Assembly: GCF_000344805.1 (NCBI RefSeq)
Contig: NC_020453.1
Location: 5,737,001-5,801,000, forward strand
Origin: Bradyrhizobium oligotrophicum S58
GTDB lineage: Bacteria > Pseudomonadota > Alphaproteobacteria > Rhizobiales > Xanthobacteraceae
Length of the DNA stretch: 64,000 nt
Reading direction: 5' to 3'
Positions 24,867 to 32,844 of this stretch are shown here, piece by piece. The notes below the pieces were generated by a model. The model worked only from the letters and a program-made list of their open reading frames with translations. It made no database searches and was not told the origin of the DNA. Position numbers and translations under genes: made by a program. Positions within the stretch are counted from its first letter, which is position 1, and every line of letters starts with the position of its first letter.

Positions 24867-26189
24867 ATGACGAAGCTTCAATCCGCCGGCGCTTACGTGC
24901 CCGAGATGGACGAGACCGAGCGCGCCTCGCGCGACGAGATCATGGCGCTGCAGACCAAGCGCCTCGCCTGGTCGCTCAAGCATGCCTACGACAACGTTGC
25001 CCATTACCGCCGCGCCTTCGACAAGGCCGGCGTGCATCCGTCCGACTTTCGCGAACTCGCCGATCTCGCCAAATTCCCGTTCACGGTGAAGACGGATCTG
25101 CGCGACAACTACCCATTCAACATGTTCGCCGTGCCGCGCGAGCAGCTGGTACGGGTGCATGCGTCGTCGGGCACCACGGGCAAGCCGATCGTCGTCGGCT
25201 ATACCAGAAGCGATATCGCCACCTGGTCGCACGTGATGGCGCGCTCGATCCGCGCCGCCGGCGGCCGCAGCGGCATGATCATCCACAACGCCTATGGCTA
25301 TGGCCTGTTCACCGGCGGCCTTGGCGTCCACTACGGCGCCGAACAGCTCGGCTGCACCGTGGTGCCGATCTCCGGCGGCATGACCGAGCGCCAGGTGCAG
25401 CTGATCAATGATTTCAGGCCCGACATCATCACGGTGACGCCGAGCTACATGCTGGCGATCCTCGACGAGTTCAAGCGCCAGGGGCTCGACCCCAGGCAGA
25501 GCTCGCTCAAGATCGGCATCTTCGGCGCCGAGCCCTGGACCAACGCGATGCGCGCCGAGATCGAGGACACGTTTGCGATGGACGCCACCGACATCTACGG
25601 CCTGTCCGAGGTGATGGGTCCGGGCGTCGCCCAGGAATGCCTGGAGACAAAGGACGGGCTGCATATCTGGGAGGATCATTTCTATCCGGAGATCGTGGAT
25701 CCCGACACCGGCCGTGTGCTGCCCGACGGCGAGATGGGCGAGCTGGTGTTCACCTCACTGACCAAGGAAGCGTTTCCGGTCATCCGCTATCGCACCCGCG
25801 ATCTGACGCGGCTGCTGCCGGGCACGGCGCGGCCGGGCATGCGGCGCATGGAGAAGGTGACGGGCCGCTCCGACGACATGATCATCCTGCGCGGCGTCAA
25901 TTTGTTCCCGTCGCAGATCGAGGAGATCCTGCTGTCGACCGAATGGTGCGGCGGCCATTTCATGCTGGAGCTCACGCGCGAGGGCCGCATGGACGAGCTG
26001 ACGATCTACGCGGAGTCCCGCGCGGAGCACTGGGACGACAGCGGCCTCGGCGAGCATGCCGAACGCATCTCTATCCACATCAAGAACACCATCGGCCTCA
26101 CGGCAAAGGTGAAAGTGGTGGCGCCGGATACGCTCGAGCGCTCGGCTGGCAAGGCGAAGCGCATCAAGGACAAGAGGCCGGTGGACTAG
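24867..26189 (+). CDS. paaK: Phenylacetate-CoA ligase
   Basis: This 440-residue AMP-forming ligase activates phenylacetate to phenylacetyl-CoA, the first step of the pathway whose epoxidase is encoded convergently downstream. The adenylate-forming motifs are clear: VHASSGTTGKPIVVGYT (P-loop type), DATDIYGLSEVMGPGVAQEC, VIRYRTRDL and GRSDDMIILRGVNLFPSQIE, with a C-terminal AGKAKRIKDKR holding the catalytic Lys region. Length and order (paaI-paaK) match other proteobacterial clusters. RBS GGAGGACC precedes ATG 24867. Confidence 0.94.
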   Translation: MTKLQSAGAYVPEMDETERASRDEIMALQTKRLAWSLKHAYDNVAHYRRAFDKAGVHPSDFRELADLAKFPFTVKTDLRDNYPFNMFAVPREQLVRVHASSGTTGKPIVVGYTRSDIATWSHVMARSIRAAGGRSGMIIHNAYGYGLFTGGLGVHYGAEQLGCTVVPISGGMTERQVQLINDFRPDIITVTPSYMLAILDEFKRQGLDPRQSSLKIGIFGAEPWTNAMRAEIEDTFAMDATDIYGLSEVMGPGVAQECLETKDGLHIWEDHFYPEIVDPDTGRVLPDGEMGELVFTSLTKEAFPVIRYRTRDLTRLLPGTARPGMRRMEKVTGRSDDMIILRGVNLFPSQIEEILLSTEWCGGHFMLELTREGRMDELTIYAESRAEHWDDSGLGEHAERISIHIKNTIGLTAKVKVVAPDTLERSAGKAKRIKDKRPVD

Positions 26190-26235
26190 GCGTTGGAGTT
26201 GTGAGGTGTGAGCTACAGCAAATGGCCCGGCGGTT

Positions 26236-26322
26236 CGTCATTGCGAGCGAAGCGAAGCGAAGCAATCCAGGACTGTGGATGGAATTCTGGATTGCTTCGT
26301 CGCTTCGCTCCTCGCAATGACG
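26236..26322. repeat. Palindromic intergenic repeat, family A copy 5
   Basis: CGTCATTGCGAGCGAAGCGA ... CTTCGCTCCTCGCAATGACG, between the convergent ends of paaK and paaE, where it could serve as a bidirectional stem. Confidence 0.85.
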
Positions 26323-26336
26323 ACCAGAAAACGTCC

Positions 26337-27416
26337 TCACATATGGTCGTAGTCCACCACCACGCGCTCCGTCACCGGCTTGGCCTGGCACGTCAGCACG
26401 AAGCCGGCCTGCAGCTCCCACGGCTCCAGCGAGTAGTTCAGCTCCATCTCGGCCTTGCCCTCGACCAGCTTGGCCCGGCAGGTGGAGCACATGCCGCCTT
26501 TGCAGGCGAATGGCAGGTCGACGCCGGCGCGGAGCGCGGCGTCGAGGATGGCCTCGTCTTCGGCGACCGGCACCTCGCGGCGCTTGCCGTCGATGATGAG
26601 CGCGGCGATCGCCTTTGGCGGTGCCGAATCCGGCACGATGGCCTTGGGCCGCGGGGTGCCGCCGGCACCGGAGACGAAGCGCTCGACATGGACACGCTCA
26701 TCGGCGATGCCGAGCGCGCGACACGTGGCTTCGATGTCCTCGCTCATGCCCGTGGGGCCGCAGATGAAGACGTGATCGACGCTTTCGGCCGGCACCAGCG
26801 AGCGCAGCAGCAGGCGCACCTTCCCGCCGTCGAGGCGGCCGTGCAGGATCGGCAGATCCTGCTCCTCGCCGGAGATGACATGAAACACCGAGAAGCGATC
26901 GAGGAAGCGATCCTTCAGTTCCTCGAGTTGCTCGCGGAACAGCATGCCGGCCGTGGTGCGGTTGCCGTAGAACAGGAAGAAGCGGCTGTCGGGCTCGCGC
27001 GCGAGCACCGCCTTCACGATCGACAGGATCGGCGTGATCCCCGAGCCGGCGGCAAAGCCAACGTGCGTCCGCGCAGCCGCTGGATCGAGCGCCACGCCGA
27101 AACGTCCCGTCGGCGTCATCACATCGACCTCGTCGCCGCGCTTCAATTCGTCGGTGACGAAGCTGGAGAACGCGCCGCCATCGACGCGCTTCACGGCGAT
27201 GCGGATCTCGTTGTCGTCAGGGCCGGAGCAGATCGAATAGGAGCGCCTGATCTCCTCGCCGCCGAGCGTCGTCTTCAGCGTGAGATATTGCCCTGGCGCG
27301 AACCGATAGTCCGCCGCCAGCTCGTTCGGAATGACAAAGGTCAGCGACACCGCGTCCGGCGCCTCGCGGCGCAGGTCACGGACGGCGAGACGGTGAAAAC
27401 GTGGTGGTGTCGACAT
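26337..27416 (-). CDS. paaE: 1,2-phenylacetyl-CoA epoxidase reductase subunit PaaE
   Basis: This 359-residue reductase passes electrons from NADPH through FAD and a 2Fe-2S centre to the PaaA diiron site. The N-terminal flavin domain has RRSYSICSGPDDNEIRIAVKR, the nucleotide domain VGFAAGSGITPILSIV, and the C-terminal plant-type ferredoxin FACKGGMCSTCRAKLVEG ... LTCQ (Cys set CX4CX2C plus C). ATG 27416 (MSTPPRFHRLAVRD) is the start; the longer frame to 27455 begins with translated repeat. It is last in the paa operon, 100 nt after paaD across a palindromic repeat. Confidence 0.93.
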   Translation of the reverse strand: MSTPPRFHRLAVRDLRREAPDAVSLTFVIPNELAADYRFAPGQYLTLKTTLGGEEIRRSYSICSGPDDNEIRIAVKRVDGGAFSSFVTDELKRGDEVDVMTPTGRFGVALDPAAARTHVGFAAGSGITPILSIVKAVLAREPDSRFFLFYGNRTTAGMLFREQLEELKDRFLDRFSVFHVISGEEQDLPILHGRLDGGKVRLLLRSLVPAESVDHVFICGPTGMSEDIEATCRALGIADERVHVERFVSGAGGTPRPKAIVPDSAPPKAIAALIIDGKRREVPVAEDEAILDAALRAGVDLPFACKGGMCSTCRAKLVEGKAEMELNYSLEPWELQAGFVLTCQAKPVTERVVVDYDHM

Positions 27417-27430
27417 CGAACCTGTCTCCG

Positions 27431-27506
27431 CGTCATTGCGCGCGCAGCGAAGCAATCCAGAGCCGCGCGCTCGGCTCTGGATCGCGTCGCGGCGCTCGCG
27501 ATGACG
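27431..27506. repeat. Palindromic intergenic repeat, family A copy 6
   Basis: CGTCATTGCGCGCGCAGCGA ... GGCGCTCGCGATGACG fills the paaD-paaE gap within the operon. It is the most diverged of the family A copies. Confidence 0.8.
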
Positions 27507-27515
27507 GTTGTCGCA

Positions 27516-28019
27516 TCAGTGGCACTTGAAATAATCGAACGGTTCGCGGCACGATCTGCAGCGCCACAACGACTTGCATGCGGTCGAGCCGAACTCGGCG
27601 AGTTGCTCGGTGTCGACGGAGCCGCATTGCGGACACGCGACCTCGGCGACGCCGAACAGCGCGCGGCGGCCGCCTGCAGGTTGCGGCGGGGCGATGCCGT
27701 ACTCCCGCAGCTTGCGCCGCCCCTCCTCGCTCATCCAGTCCGTGGTCCAGGCCGGCGACAGCACGGTGCGCACGCGGCTGCCGGCAAACCCCGCACGCTC
27801 CAGCGCAAGCTCGATCTCCAATGCAATCATGTTCATCGCCGGACAGCCGGAATAGGTCGGCGTGATCGCGACCTCGACACGGTCGCCCACCACCTCCACC
27901 TCGCGCAGCACGCCGAGATCGTCGATCGTCAGCACCGGGATTTCCGGATCGGCCACCGCTGCGGCCGCCTCCCACGCGCGTTGGCGCAACTCTGCAGGGC
28001 TGGTGTCCGCGACTACCAT
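27516..28019 (-). CDS. paaD: 1,2-phenylacetyl-CoA epoxidase subunit PaaD
   Basis: This 167-residue protein has a DUF59/MIP18-type domain (PEIPVLTIDDLGVLREVEV, ITPTYSGCPAMNMI) and a C-terminal zinc-ribbon segment with CPQCG and CRSC cysteine pairs. In the Paa system it is thought to help assemble or maturate the Fe-S or diiron centre and is not a catalytic subunit. Its start overlaps the end of paaC by 7 nt. Its length and Cys pattern agree with known PaaD. Confidence 0.93.
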   Translation of the reverse strand: MVVADTSPAELRQRAWEAAAAVADPEIPVLTIDDLGVLREVEVVGDRVEVAITPTYSGCPAMNMIALEIELALERAGFAGSRVRTVLSPAWTTDWMSEEGRRKLREYGIAPPQPAGGRRALFGVAEVACPQCGSVDTEQLAEFGSTACKSLWRCRSCREPFDYFKCH

Positions 28020-28789
28020 GTCGCACCGGGGAAGCTGCGCTGCATGTATTGCAGCTCACTCAGGAGATGGCCGAGATGCTCGCTGTGGCGGCCGTCGCGG
28101 CCGCCCTGCTGCATCCAGTCGTTCTCCGGCAGCACCAACGTCGCCTCGCGGGCGACACGCGACGCGAGCGACAGCCATTCCGGCAGCAGCATCGTCGGAT
28201 CGATCGCGACGCCGGACTCGATGAGCTCACGCTCACTGTCGTCGACACCGAACATCTCGCCGGTAAAGGCCCAGAGGTCATCGATCGCGGCTTGCGCGCG
28301 GGCGTGGCTCTCCTCGGTGCCGTCGCCGAGCCGGATCACCCATTCGCTGGCATGACGCAGGTGATAGGCGCATTCCTTCTCCGACTTGGCCGCGATCGCC
28401 GCCAGGGTCGCATCGGTCGATCCCATCATGCCGCGCCAATAGAGATCGGCAAACGCCGCATAGAACAGCTGCCGCACCATCGTGTGCGCGAAGTCGCCAT
28501 TGGGGCGCTCGACCAGCAGCAGATTGCGGTACTGCCTGACATCACGGAGGTAAGCGAGCTTGTCCTCGTCATGGCCGCGGCCCTCGATCTTGGCGGCGTA
28601 ACCATACAGCTCCCGCGCCTGGCCGATCAGGTCGAGCGCCATGTTGGACAGCGCCATGTCCTCTTCGAGCATGGGCGCATGGCCACACCATTCCGACAGC
28701 CGATGGCCGAGGATCAGCGCATCGTCGGCGCGGCGCAACGTGTACAACACCAGCGGCGTTTCGGAGACCGTGATCGAAGGAGCAGTCAT
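28013..28789 (-). CDS. paaC: 1,2-phenylacetyl-CoA epoxidase structural subunit PaaC
   Basis: This 258-residue ferritin-like protein forms the scaffold of the PaaA-PaaC heterodimer but lacks the diiron function. The typical helices are visible: HAPMLEEDMALSNMALDLIGQ and RELYGYAAKIEGRGHDEDKLAYLRD, and AYHLRHASEWVIRLGDGTEESH. It is separated from paaB by a family A palindrome and overlaps paaD, so translation of C and D is coupled. Confidence 0.93.
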   Translation of the reverse strand: MTAPSITVSETPLVLYTLRRADDALILGHRLSEWCGHAPMLEEDMALSNMALDLIGQARELYGYAAKIEGRGHDEDKLAYLRDVRQYRNLLLVERPNGDFAHTMVRQLFYAAFADLYWRGMMGSTDATLAAIAAKSEKECAYHLRHASEWVIRLGDGTEESHARAQAAIDDLWAFTGEMFGVDDSERELIESGVAIDPTMLLPEWLSLASRVAREATLVLPENDWMQQGGRDGRHSEHLGHLLSELQYMQRSFPGATW

Positions 28790-28820
28790 GGTTATGGTCC
28801 GATCAGCTCGCTACGAACTC

Positions 28821-28901
28821 CGTCATTGCGAGCGCAGCAAAGCAATCCAGTGATACATCCGAGCAGGCAGTCTGGATTGCTTCGCTGCGCTCGCAATGAC
28901 G
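28821..28901. repeat. Palindromic intergenic repeat, family A copy 7
   Basis: CGTCATTGCGAGCGCAGCAA ... TTCGCTGCGCTCGCAATGACG, in the 133-bp gap between paaB and paaC inside the operon. Confidence 0.85.
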
Positions 28902-28922
28902 ACGGCTAAGAGCCGTGCACGA

Positions 28923-29213
28923 TCACATATGCCCGACTTCCTCGGGGACCTCGTAGAACGTCGGGTGACGGTAGATCTTGGATTCCGCCGGCTCGAACAT
29001 CATGCCCCTGTCGGCGGGATCGGACGCGGTGATGGCGCTCGACGGCACCACCCAGATCGACAGGCCCTCGCCGCGGCGGGTGTAGAGGTCGCGCGCGGCC
29101 TGCAGCGCCATGGTCGCGTCGGGCGCATGCAGCGAGCCGCAATGCTTGTGCGCGAGCCCGTTGCGGCTGCGGATGAAGACTTCCCACAACGGCGTGTTCG
29201 GCGTCGCCATCAC
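28923..29213 (-). CDS. paaB: 1,2-phenylacetyl-CoA epoxidase subunit PaaB
   Basis: This 96-residue protein matches PaaB, a small bridging subunit of the epoxidase: NTPLWEVFIRSRNGLAHKHCG and SLHAPDATMALQAARDLYTRRGEG are characteristic, and the length is normal. It starts 13 nt after paaA and is followed by a repeat and paaC. Confidence 0.94.
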   Translation of the reverse strand: MMATPNTPLWEVFIRSRNGLAHKHCGSLHAPDATMALQAARDLYTRRGEGLSIWVVPSSAITASDPADRGMMFEPAESKIYRHPTFYEVPEEVGHM

Positions 29214-29225
29214 TGATCTCCCCTG

Positions 29226-30215
29226 CTATTCGGCGGCCTGCGCCATCTGGCGCCGCGCGCGCTTCTCGGCATAGGCCGCCGCAGCCTCGCGCACCCAGGC
29301 GCCATCGGCATGCGCCTTGCGGCGCGCCGCCAGCCGATCGCGGTTGCACGGGCCGTTGCCGGCCAACACCTGCTTGAACTCGCTCCAGTCGATCGGACCG
29401 TGCACCCAGTGCCCCTGCTCGTCCTGCTTCATCCGGGGATCAGGAATGATGAGGCCGAGATACTGCGCCTGCGGTACGGTGGCATCGATGAACTTCTGGC
29501 GCAGCTCGTCGTTCGAGAAGCGCTTGATCTTCCACTTGGTCGAGGTGTCGCTGTGCTGGCTCGCCTGGTCGGGCGGGCCGAACATCATCAGCACCGGCCA
29601 CCACCACCGGTTCAGCGCCTCTTGCGCCATCGCCTTCTGCTCGGCCGAGCCGTGGCACAAGGTCAGCATGATCTCGTAGCCCTGGCGCTGGTGGAACGAC
29701 TCTTCCTTGCAGACGCGGATCATCGCACGCGCATAGGGACCATAGGAGCAACGGCACAGCGGGATCTGGTTCATGATCGCGGCGCCGTCGACCAGCCAGC
29801 CGATCACGCCGATGTCTGCCCACGTCAAAGTCGGGTAGTTGAAGATCGAGGAATACTTCGCCTTGCCGGCCAGCATCGCATCGACCAACTCCTCGCGCGA
29901 GGCGCCGAGAGTCTCGGCGGCGGCGTAGAGATACAATCCGTGGCCACATTCGTCCTGGACCTTGGCGAGCAGCGCCGCCTTGCGGCGCAGGCTCGGCGCA
30001 CGCGTGATCCAGTTGCCCTCGGGCAGCATGCCGACGATCTCGGAATGGGCGTGCTGGGAAATCTGCCGGACCAGCGTCTTGCGATAGGCCGACGGCATCC
30101 AGTCGTTGGGCTCGATGCGCTCCTCGGCATCGATGCGCGCCTGGAATCGTTGGGCGCGCGCGGCGTCCTCGACGAGGGTGCCCTCCTCGGGCGAATTAAG
30201 CGCCTGCGTGTACAT
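29226..30215 (-). CDS. paaA: 1,2-phenylacetyl-CoA epoxidase catalytic subunit PaaA
   Basis: This 329-residue diiron oxygenase subunit epoxidises the aromatic ring of phenylacetyl-CoA. Metal-ligand helices are seen in [21 protein letters not shown] (E and ExxH) and [17 protein letters not shown] (ExxH). The C-terminus carries [19 protein letters not shown], typical of PaaA. It is the first epoxidase gene of the operon, 78 nt after paaX, and the gap includes an imperfect inverted repeat that may be the PaaX operator. Confidence 0.95.
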   Translation of the reverse strand: MYTQALNSPEEGTLVEDAARAQRFQARIDAEERIEPNDWMPSAYRKTLVRQISQHAHSEIVGMLPEGNWITRAPSLRRKAALLAKVQDECGHGLYLYAAAETLGASREELVDAMLAGKAKYSSIFNYPTLTWADIGVIGWLVDGAAIMNQIPLCRCSYGPYARAMIRVCKEESFHQRQGYEIMLTLCHGSAEQKAMAQEALNRWWWPVLMMFGPPDQASQHSDTSTKWKIKRFSNDELRQKFIDATVPQAQYLGLIIPDPRMKQDEQGHWVHGPIDWSEFKQVLAGNGPCNRDRLAARRKAHADGAWVREAAAAYAEKRARRQMAQAAE

Positions 30216-30250
30216 GAGGCGGCGTCCTCCCAGGACTTGGTTGGCAGCAA

Positions 30251-30293
30251 TATATAACGAGAATCTATCTTTGCAATCGAATTTTGTAATATA
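30251..30293. promoter_or_regulatory. Putative PaaX operator region
   Basis: TATATAACGAGAATC at 30251-30265 faces GAATTTTGTAATATA at 30279-30293 (11 of 15 positions complementary). Read on the minus strand it holds GATTC and AATTC cores resembling the PaaX site (GATTC-containing) known from E. coli. It lies 36-78 nt before the paaA start in an AT-rich patch. Confidence 0.4.
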
Positions 30294-31175
30294 TCAAGGC
30301 GCCTCATGCGCGTCGGCGAACCGCCGCAGCAGCGCCGCCCCAGCTGCCGGCAAGGGCCCTTCCTCATTGGTCGCGTGGGCATCGAGCCAGCGCTCGGAAC
30401 CGGGCAGCAACAGCCGGTAGATCGCGCCGCATAGAATGCGCGCCTGCTGCCCCGGCCAATCCCGCGGCAACAGCTCGGCCGGCAGCAGCGGATCGCGCAA
30501 CACGATCCGGCGATAGTGATGGATGAGCAGGATCCGGGCGGTGAAGGCCTGGGCGTCGGACAGCGCCTCGCCGCGTCCGATGCTGGCCTCGAGCGGCGCA
30601 AAGGAGGCGCTGAACTTGCGATAGGCGTCGGCCGTGCGTTCCAGCGCCCAGCTCTCGGCGACCAGCCGCCGCGCCATCTCGGAACCGGCTGACGCCTGCA
30701 GGCGGATTGCTCCCTCCACCGCGTCCGGCACGGCAATGCTCGAGGGCGCCACGAACACGCCGGGCAGCGGGCTGCCGAAGCCGGCGTCGCGCAACACGGT
30801 CCGCGCCTGCTCGCGATCTTCGGCGCTGCCGATCAGCAGCAGCTCGAAGCTGCCGTTCCATTCAGCCGGCGGCGAATCGTAGATGTGGCGGGTGGCGCCG
30901 GCAAAGGTCTGCTCGCCGCGCCGGGTCAGGCGGTAGAAGCTGTTGCGGCCGCTCTTGGTCCGCTCGAACCAGCCCTCCGCCGTCAGCCGCGACATTGCCG
31001 TGCGCACGACGCTGCCGTCGATCGCGAGCCCTTCGAAGAAGGCGAGCAAGGTGCCCAGCCAGACGCTGCCGCCGCGCGGCACGATGGCGTCGCCGAACAC
31101 CGTGATGATCAGCGACCCGGTGCGCGATGGCTCGCTCTTGAGCTGGTCGACGATGCGGGACAGTGGCTGCGGCAT
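30294..31175 (-). CDS. paaX: Phenylacetate operon repressor PaaX
   Basis: This 293-residue regulator has the PaaX three-part form: an N-terminal winged helix (SLIITVFGDAIVPRGGSVWLG ... VRTAMSRLTAEGWFERTKSGRNSFYRLT), a central domain (WNGSFELLLIG, then GFGSPLPGVFVAPS) and a C-terminal helical domain (ILLIHHYRRIVLRDPLLPAELLP, then RDWPG). PaaX represses paa genes and is released by phenylacetyl-CoA. ATG 31175 is used; the frame is open to 31403 but reads antisense to the phasin gene there. It directly precedes paaA on the same strand. Confidence 0.93.
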   Translation of the reverse strand: MPQPLSRIVDQLKSEPSRTGSLIITVFGDAIVPRGGSVWLGTLLAFFEGLAIDGSVVRTAMSRLTAEGWFERTKSGRNSFYRLTRRGEQTFAGATRHIYDSPPAEWNGSFELLLIGSAEDREQARTVLRDAGFGSPLPGVFVAPSSIAVPDAVEGAIRLQASAGSEMARRLVAESWALERTADAYRKFSASFAPLEASIGRGEALSDAQAFTARILLIHHYRRIVLRDPLLPAELLPRDWPGQQARILCGAIYRLLLPGSERWLDAHATNEEGPLPAAGAALLRRFADAHEAP

Positions 31176-31202
31176 GGCGCCCGCTTTAGCCGGTTTCGCC
31201 TG

Positions 31203-31237
31203 ATCACAAAAGAAAAGGCCCGCCTGAAGCGGGCCTT
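31203..31237 (-). terminator. Rho-independent terminator of the phasin gene
   Basis: Stem AAGGCCCGC/GCGGGCCTT with a 5-nt loop (31215-31237), followed on the minus strand by TTTTCTTTTG. It lies 30 nt after the phasin stop and 28 nt before the paaX start. Confidence 0.85.
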
Positions 31238-31266
31238 GCAGATGGATCGACTGACGCTGGAGGCGA

Positions 31267-31743
31267 TCAGGCGGTCTTGTTGTAGGCCTTGGCCAGGTTC
31301 TCCTGGGCGACCTTGGCACCCTCGGTGACGAGCTTGCTGACATACTCGCTGGTCGACTTGGCGCGGGCGACGAGCGCCTCGCCGCGGGCACGGGCCAGCT
31401 CACCCTGGATCTGAACCGCTTCGCTGATCGACTTGGCGGACGCCAGTCTGTCGATGCCGTCGAAGAACGCTTCGGTATCCTGATAGAGCGCCTGCTGGAA
31501 GTTGCGGCTGATCTTGCCGGCTTCGGTCACGCCGTCGAACACGGCGGTCTCGATCGCCGAGGTCACCTTCTCGGAGCCTGCGAGGGCCTCCGCGGCGCGT
31601 TCCTTGGCAGTGGACGCGGTCTTCTTGACGAACTCCCGCGCGGACTCCGGAACTTCCATCGTCGGCAGATTCTTGAACGCGTCGGTCACCGGCGCAAAGG
31701 CATCCTTGACGGTGTCGAACACGGTGTTGGTCTCGGTGGTCAT
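31267..31743 (-). CDS. Phasin family protein
   Basis: This 158-residue, all-helical, Ala/Lys/Glu-rich protein matches Phasin_2 proteins that coat polyhydroxybutyrate granules: FKNLPTMEVPESAREFVKKT, SRNFQQALYQDTEAFFDG and LVARAKSTSEYVSKLVTEG. ATG 31743 (MTTETNTVFDTV) follows GGAGAC; ATG 31761 is less likely. It has its own terminator and a 38-bp palindrome about 83 nt upstream that matches the PhaR-type site, so control by the PHB-sensing repressor PhaR is likely. Confidence 0.9.
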   Translation of the reverse strand: MTTETNTVFDTVKDAFAPVTDAFKNLPTMEVPESAREFVKKTASTAKERAAEALAGSEKVTSAIETAVFDGVTEAGKISRNFQQALYQDTEAFFDGIDRLASAKSISEAVQIQGELARARGEALVARAKSTSEYVSKLVTEGAKVAQENLAKAYNKTA

Positions 31744-31826
31744 GGCTGTCTCCATCCTCAATTTTTCTGAGCTATGGGCTCACTCCGTCCCTCATGAAAC
31801 CGGAGTGACTCAGCTATATCAACATT

Positions 31827-31864
31827 AATGGTGCGTTGCAACATTAATGTTGCAACGCACCATT
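31827..31864. promoter_or_regulatory. Perfect 38-bp palindrome with two PhaR-type sites
   Basis: Two 19-bp arms are exact reverse complements with no spacer. Each holds TGCAACGCACCA, which fits the TGCRNYGCASMA motif I recall for Bradyrhizobium PhaR. It lies between the phasin start (31743) and the end of the neighbouring granule-type protein gene, and only 30 nt from that gene's stop. Confidence 0.7.
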
Positions 31865-31893
31865 GAAAGATTGCCGTGTGAGGGAGGGATCGG

Positions 31894-32697
31894 TCAGGCC
31901 CTCGATGGGCTCTCACCAGAATTCTGCGGCCCGCCGCCGGTCTGCGGCTTCTTATTCCGGGATTTTCCCGGACGCTGCCCGGCGTCGGCAGCCTTGGGAG
32001 CGACATCGACGGGCTCGGGCTGGGCTTCGGCCGCGGTAGAAGGCTTCAACAACGAATCGAGCGCCGTCCGGATCTCACGCAGCTCAGCCTCGATCCCGGA
32101 GGGATCAGCAGCCTTGGCTGTATTCAGCATCTGGTCGAGCAGCGCTTTGATCTCGCTCAACTGGGGCGAGACATCGGCCGGCGGTTTGGTCTGAGGTTGC
32201 GGAACCTTGGACGCGGCAACAAGCTCGTTCAGCAAGGCCTTGATTTCGCTCAGTGCGGGCGTGACGTCGACCTGAGGGGCCGCAACCGGCGGCGGGACCT
32301 TGGATGCGGCGACAAGCGCGTCGAGCAAGCTCTTGATTTCGTTCAACTGCGGAGCAAGATCGGCCGGCGGCTTCGACGCCGGCAGCGGCACCTTTGCGGC
32401 GCCCAGCAGCTCCTTCAGCACCGCCCGCGTCTCCGCCAGCTCGCCTTCGATCGACGCCAGCCGCTCGTTCAAGGCGGTGAGCTGACCGCGACTCGGCACG
32501 TTCATGCCGGCGAAGTAGTTTTCCATCAGATCGACCATGGGCTTCTGTCCGTTTCCAGAACCAGTTGCGGAATCATCGGAGGATGGACGGGTTGTCGCAC
32601 CCATCGGGCGCAGGCGTGTGAAGGCCGTGAAGCTCTTCTGCATCTCACCGACCATTTGCTGCCAGAACGCGATCGGGTCGCCGGACTTGTTCACCAT
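31894..32697 (-). CDS. PHA-granule-associated-type protein with tandem coiled-coil repeats
   Basis: This 267-residue protein begins NKSGDPIAFWQQMVGEMQKSF and has ENYFAGMNVPSRGQLTALNERLASIEGEL, a form I associate with PhaE-like or phasin-like proteins of bradyrhizobia. The middle holds at least three repeats of about 30 residues, each of the pattern P-rich linker, then PQLNEIKSLLDALVAASKVP; they should form short helices on a proline-rich rod. The C-terminus is disordered (KSRNKKPQTGGGPQNSGESP). ATG 32697 follows AAGGAG by 7 nt. It lies upstream of the phasin gene on the same strand. Confidence 0.72.
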   Translation of the reverse strand: MVNKSGDPIAFWQQMVGEMQKSFTAFTRLRPMGATTRPSSDDSATGSGNGQKPMVDLMENYFAGMNVPSRGQLTALNERLASIEGELAETRAVLKELLGAAKVPLPASKPPADLAPQLNEIKSLLDALVAASKVPPPVAAPQVDVTPALSEIKALLNELVAASKVPQPQTKPPADVSPQLSEIKALLDQMLNTAKAADPSGIEAELREIRTALDSLLKPSTAAEAQPEPVDVAPKAADAGQRPGKSRNKKPQTGGGPQNSGESPSRA

Positions 32698-32844
32698 CGG
32701 CACGCTCCTTCAGACCAACACAAGACTCAAACACAACCTATCATAGCACGCTCTCGCTGCGATGCGGCAGCATCATGCGGCCGCTTCTCTCACGCTGCGG
32801 AACCATGCCATAGAGGAACGGTTGGCGTTGAAAGAGGGATCCCC

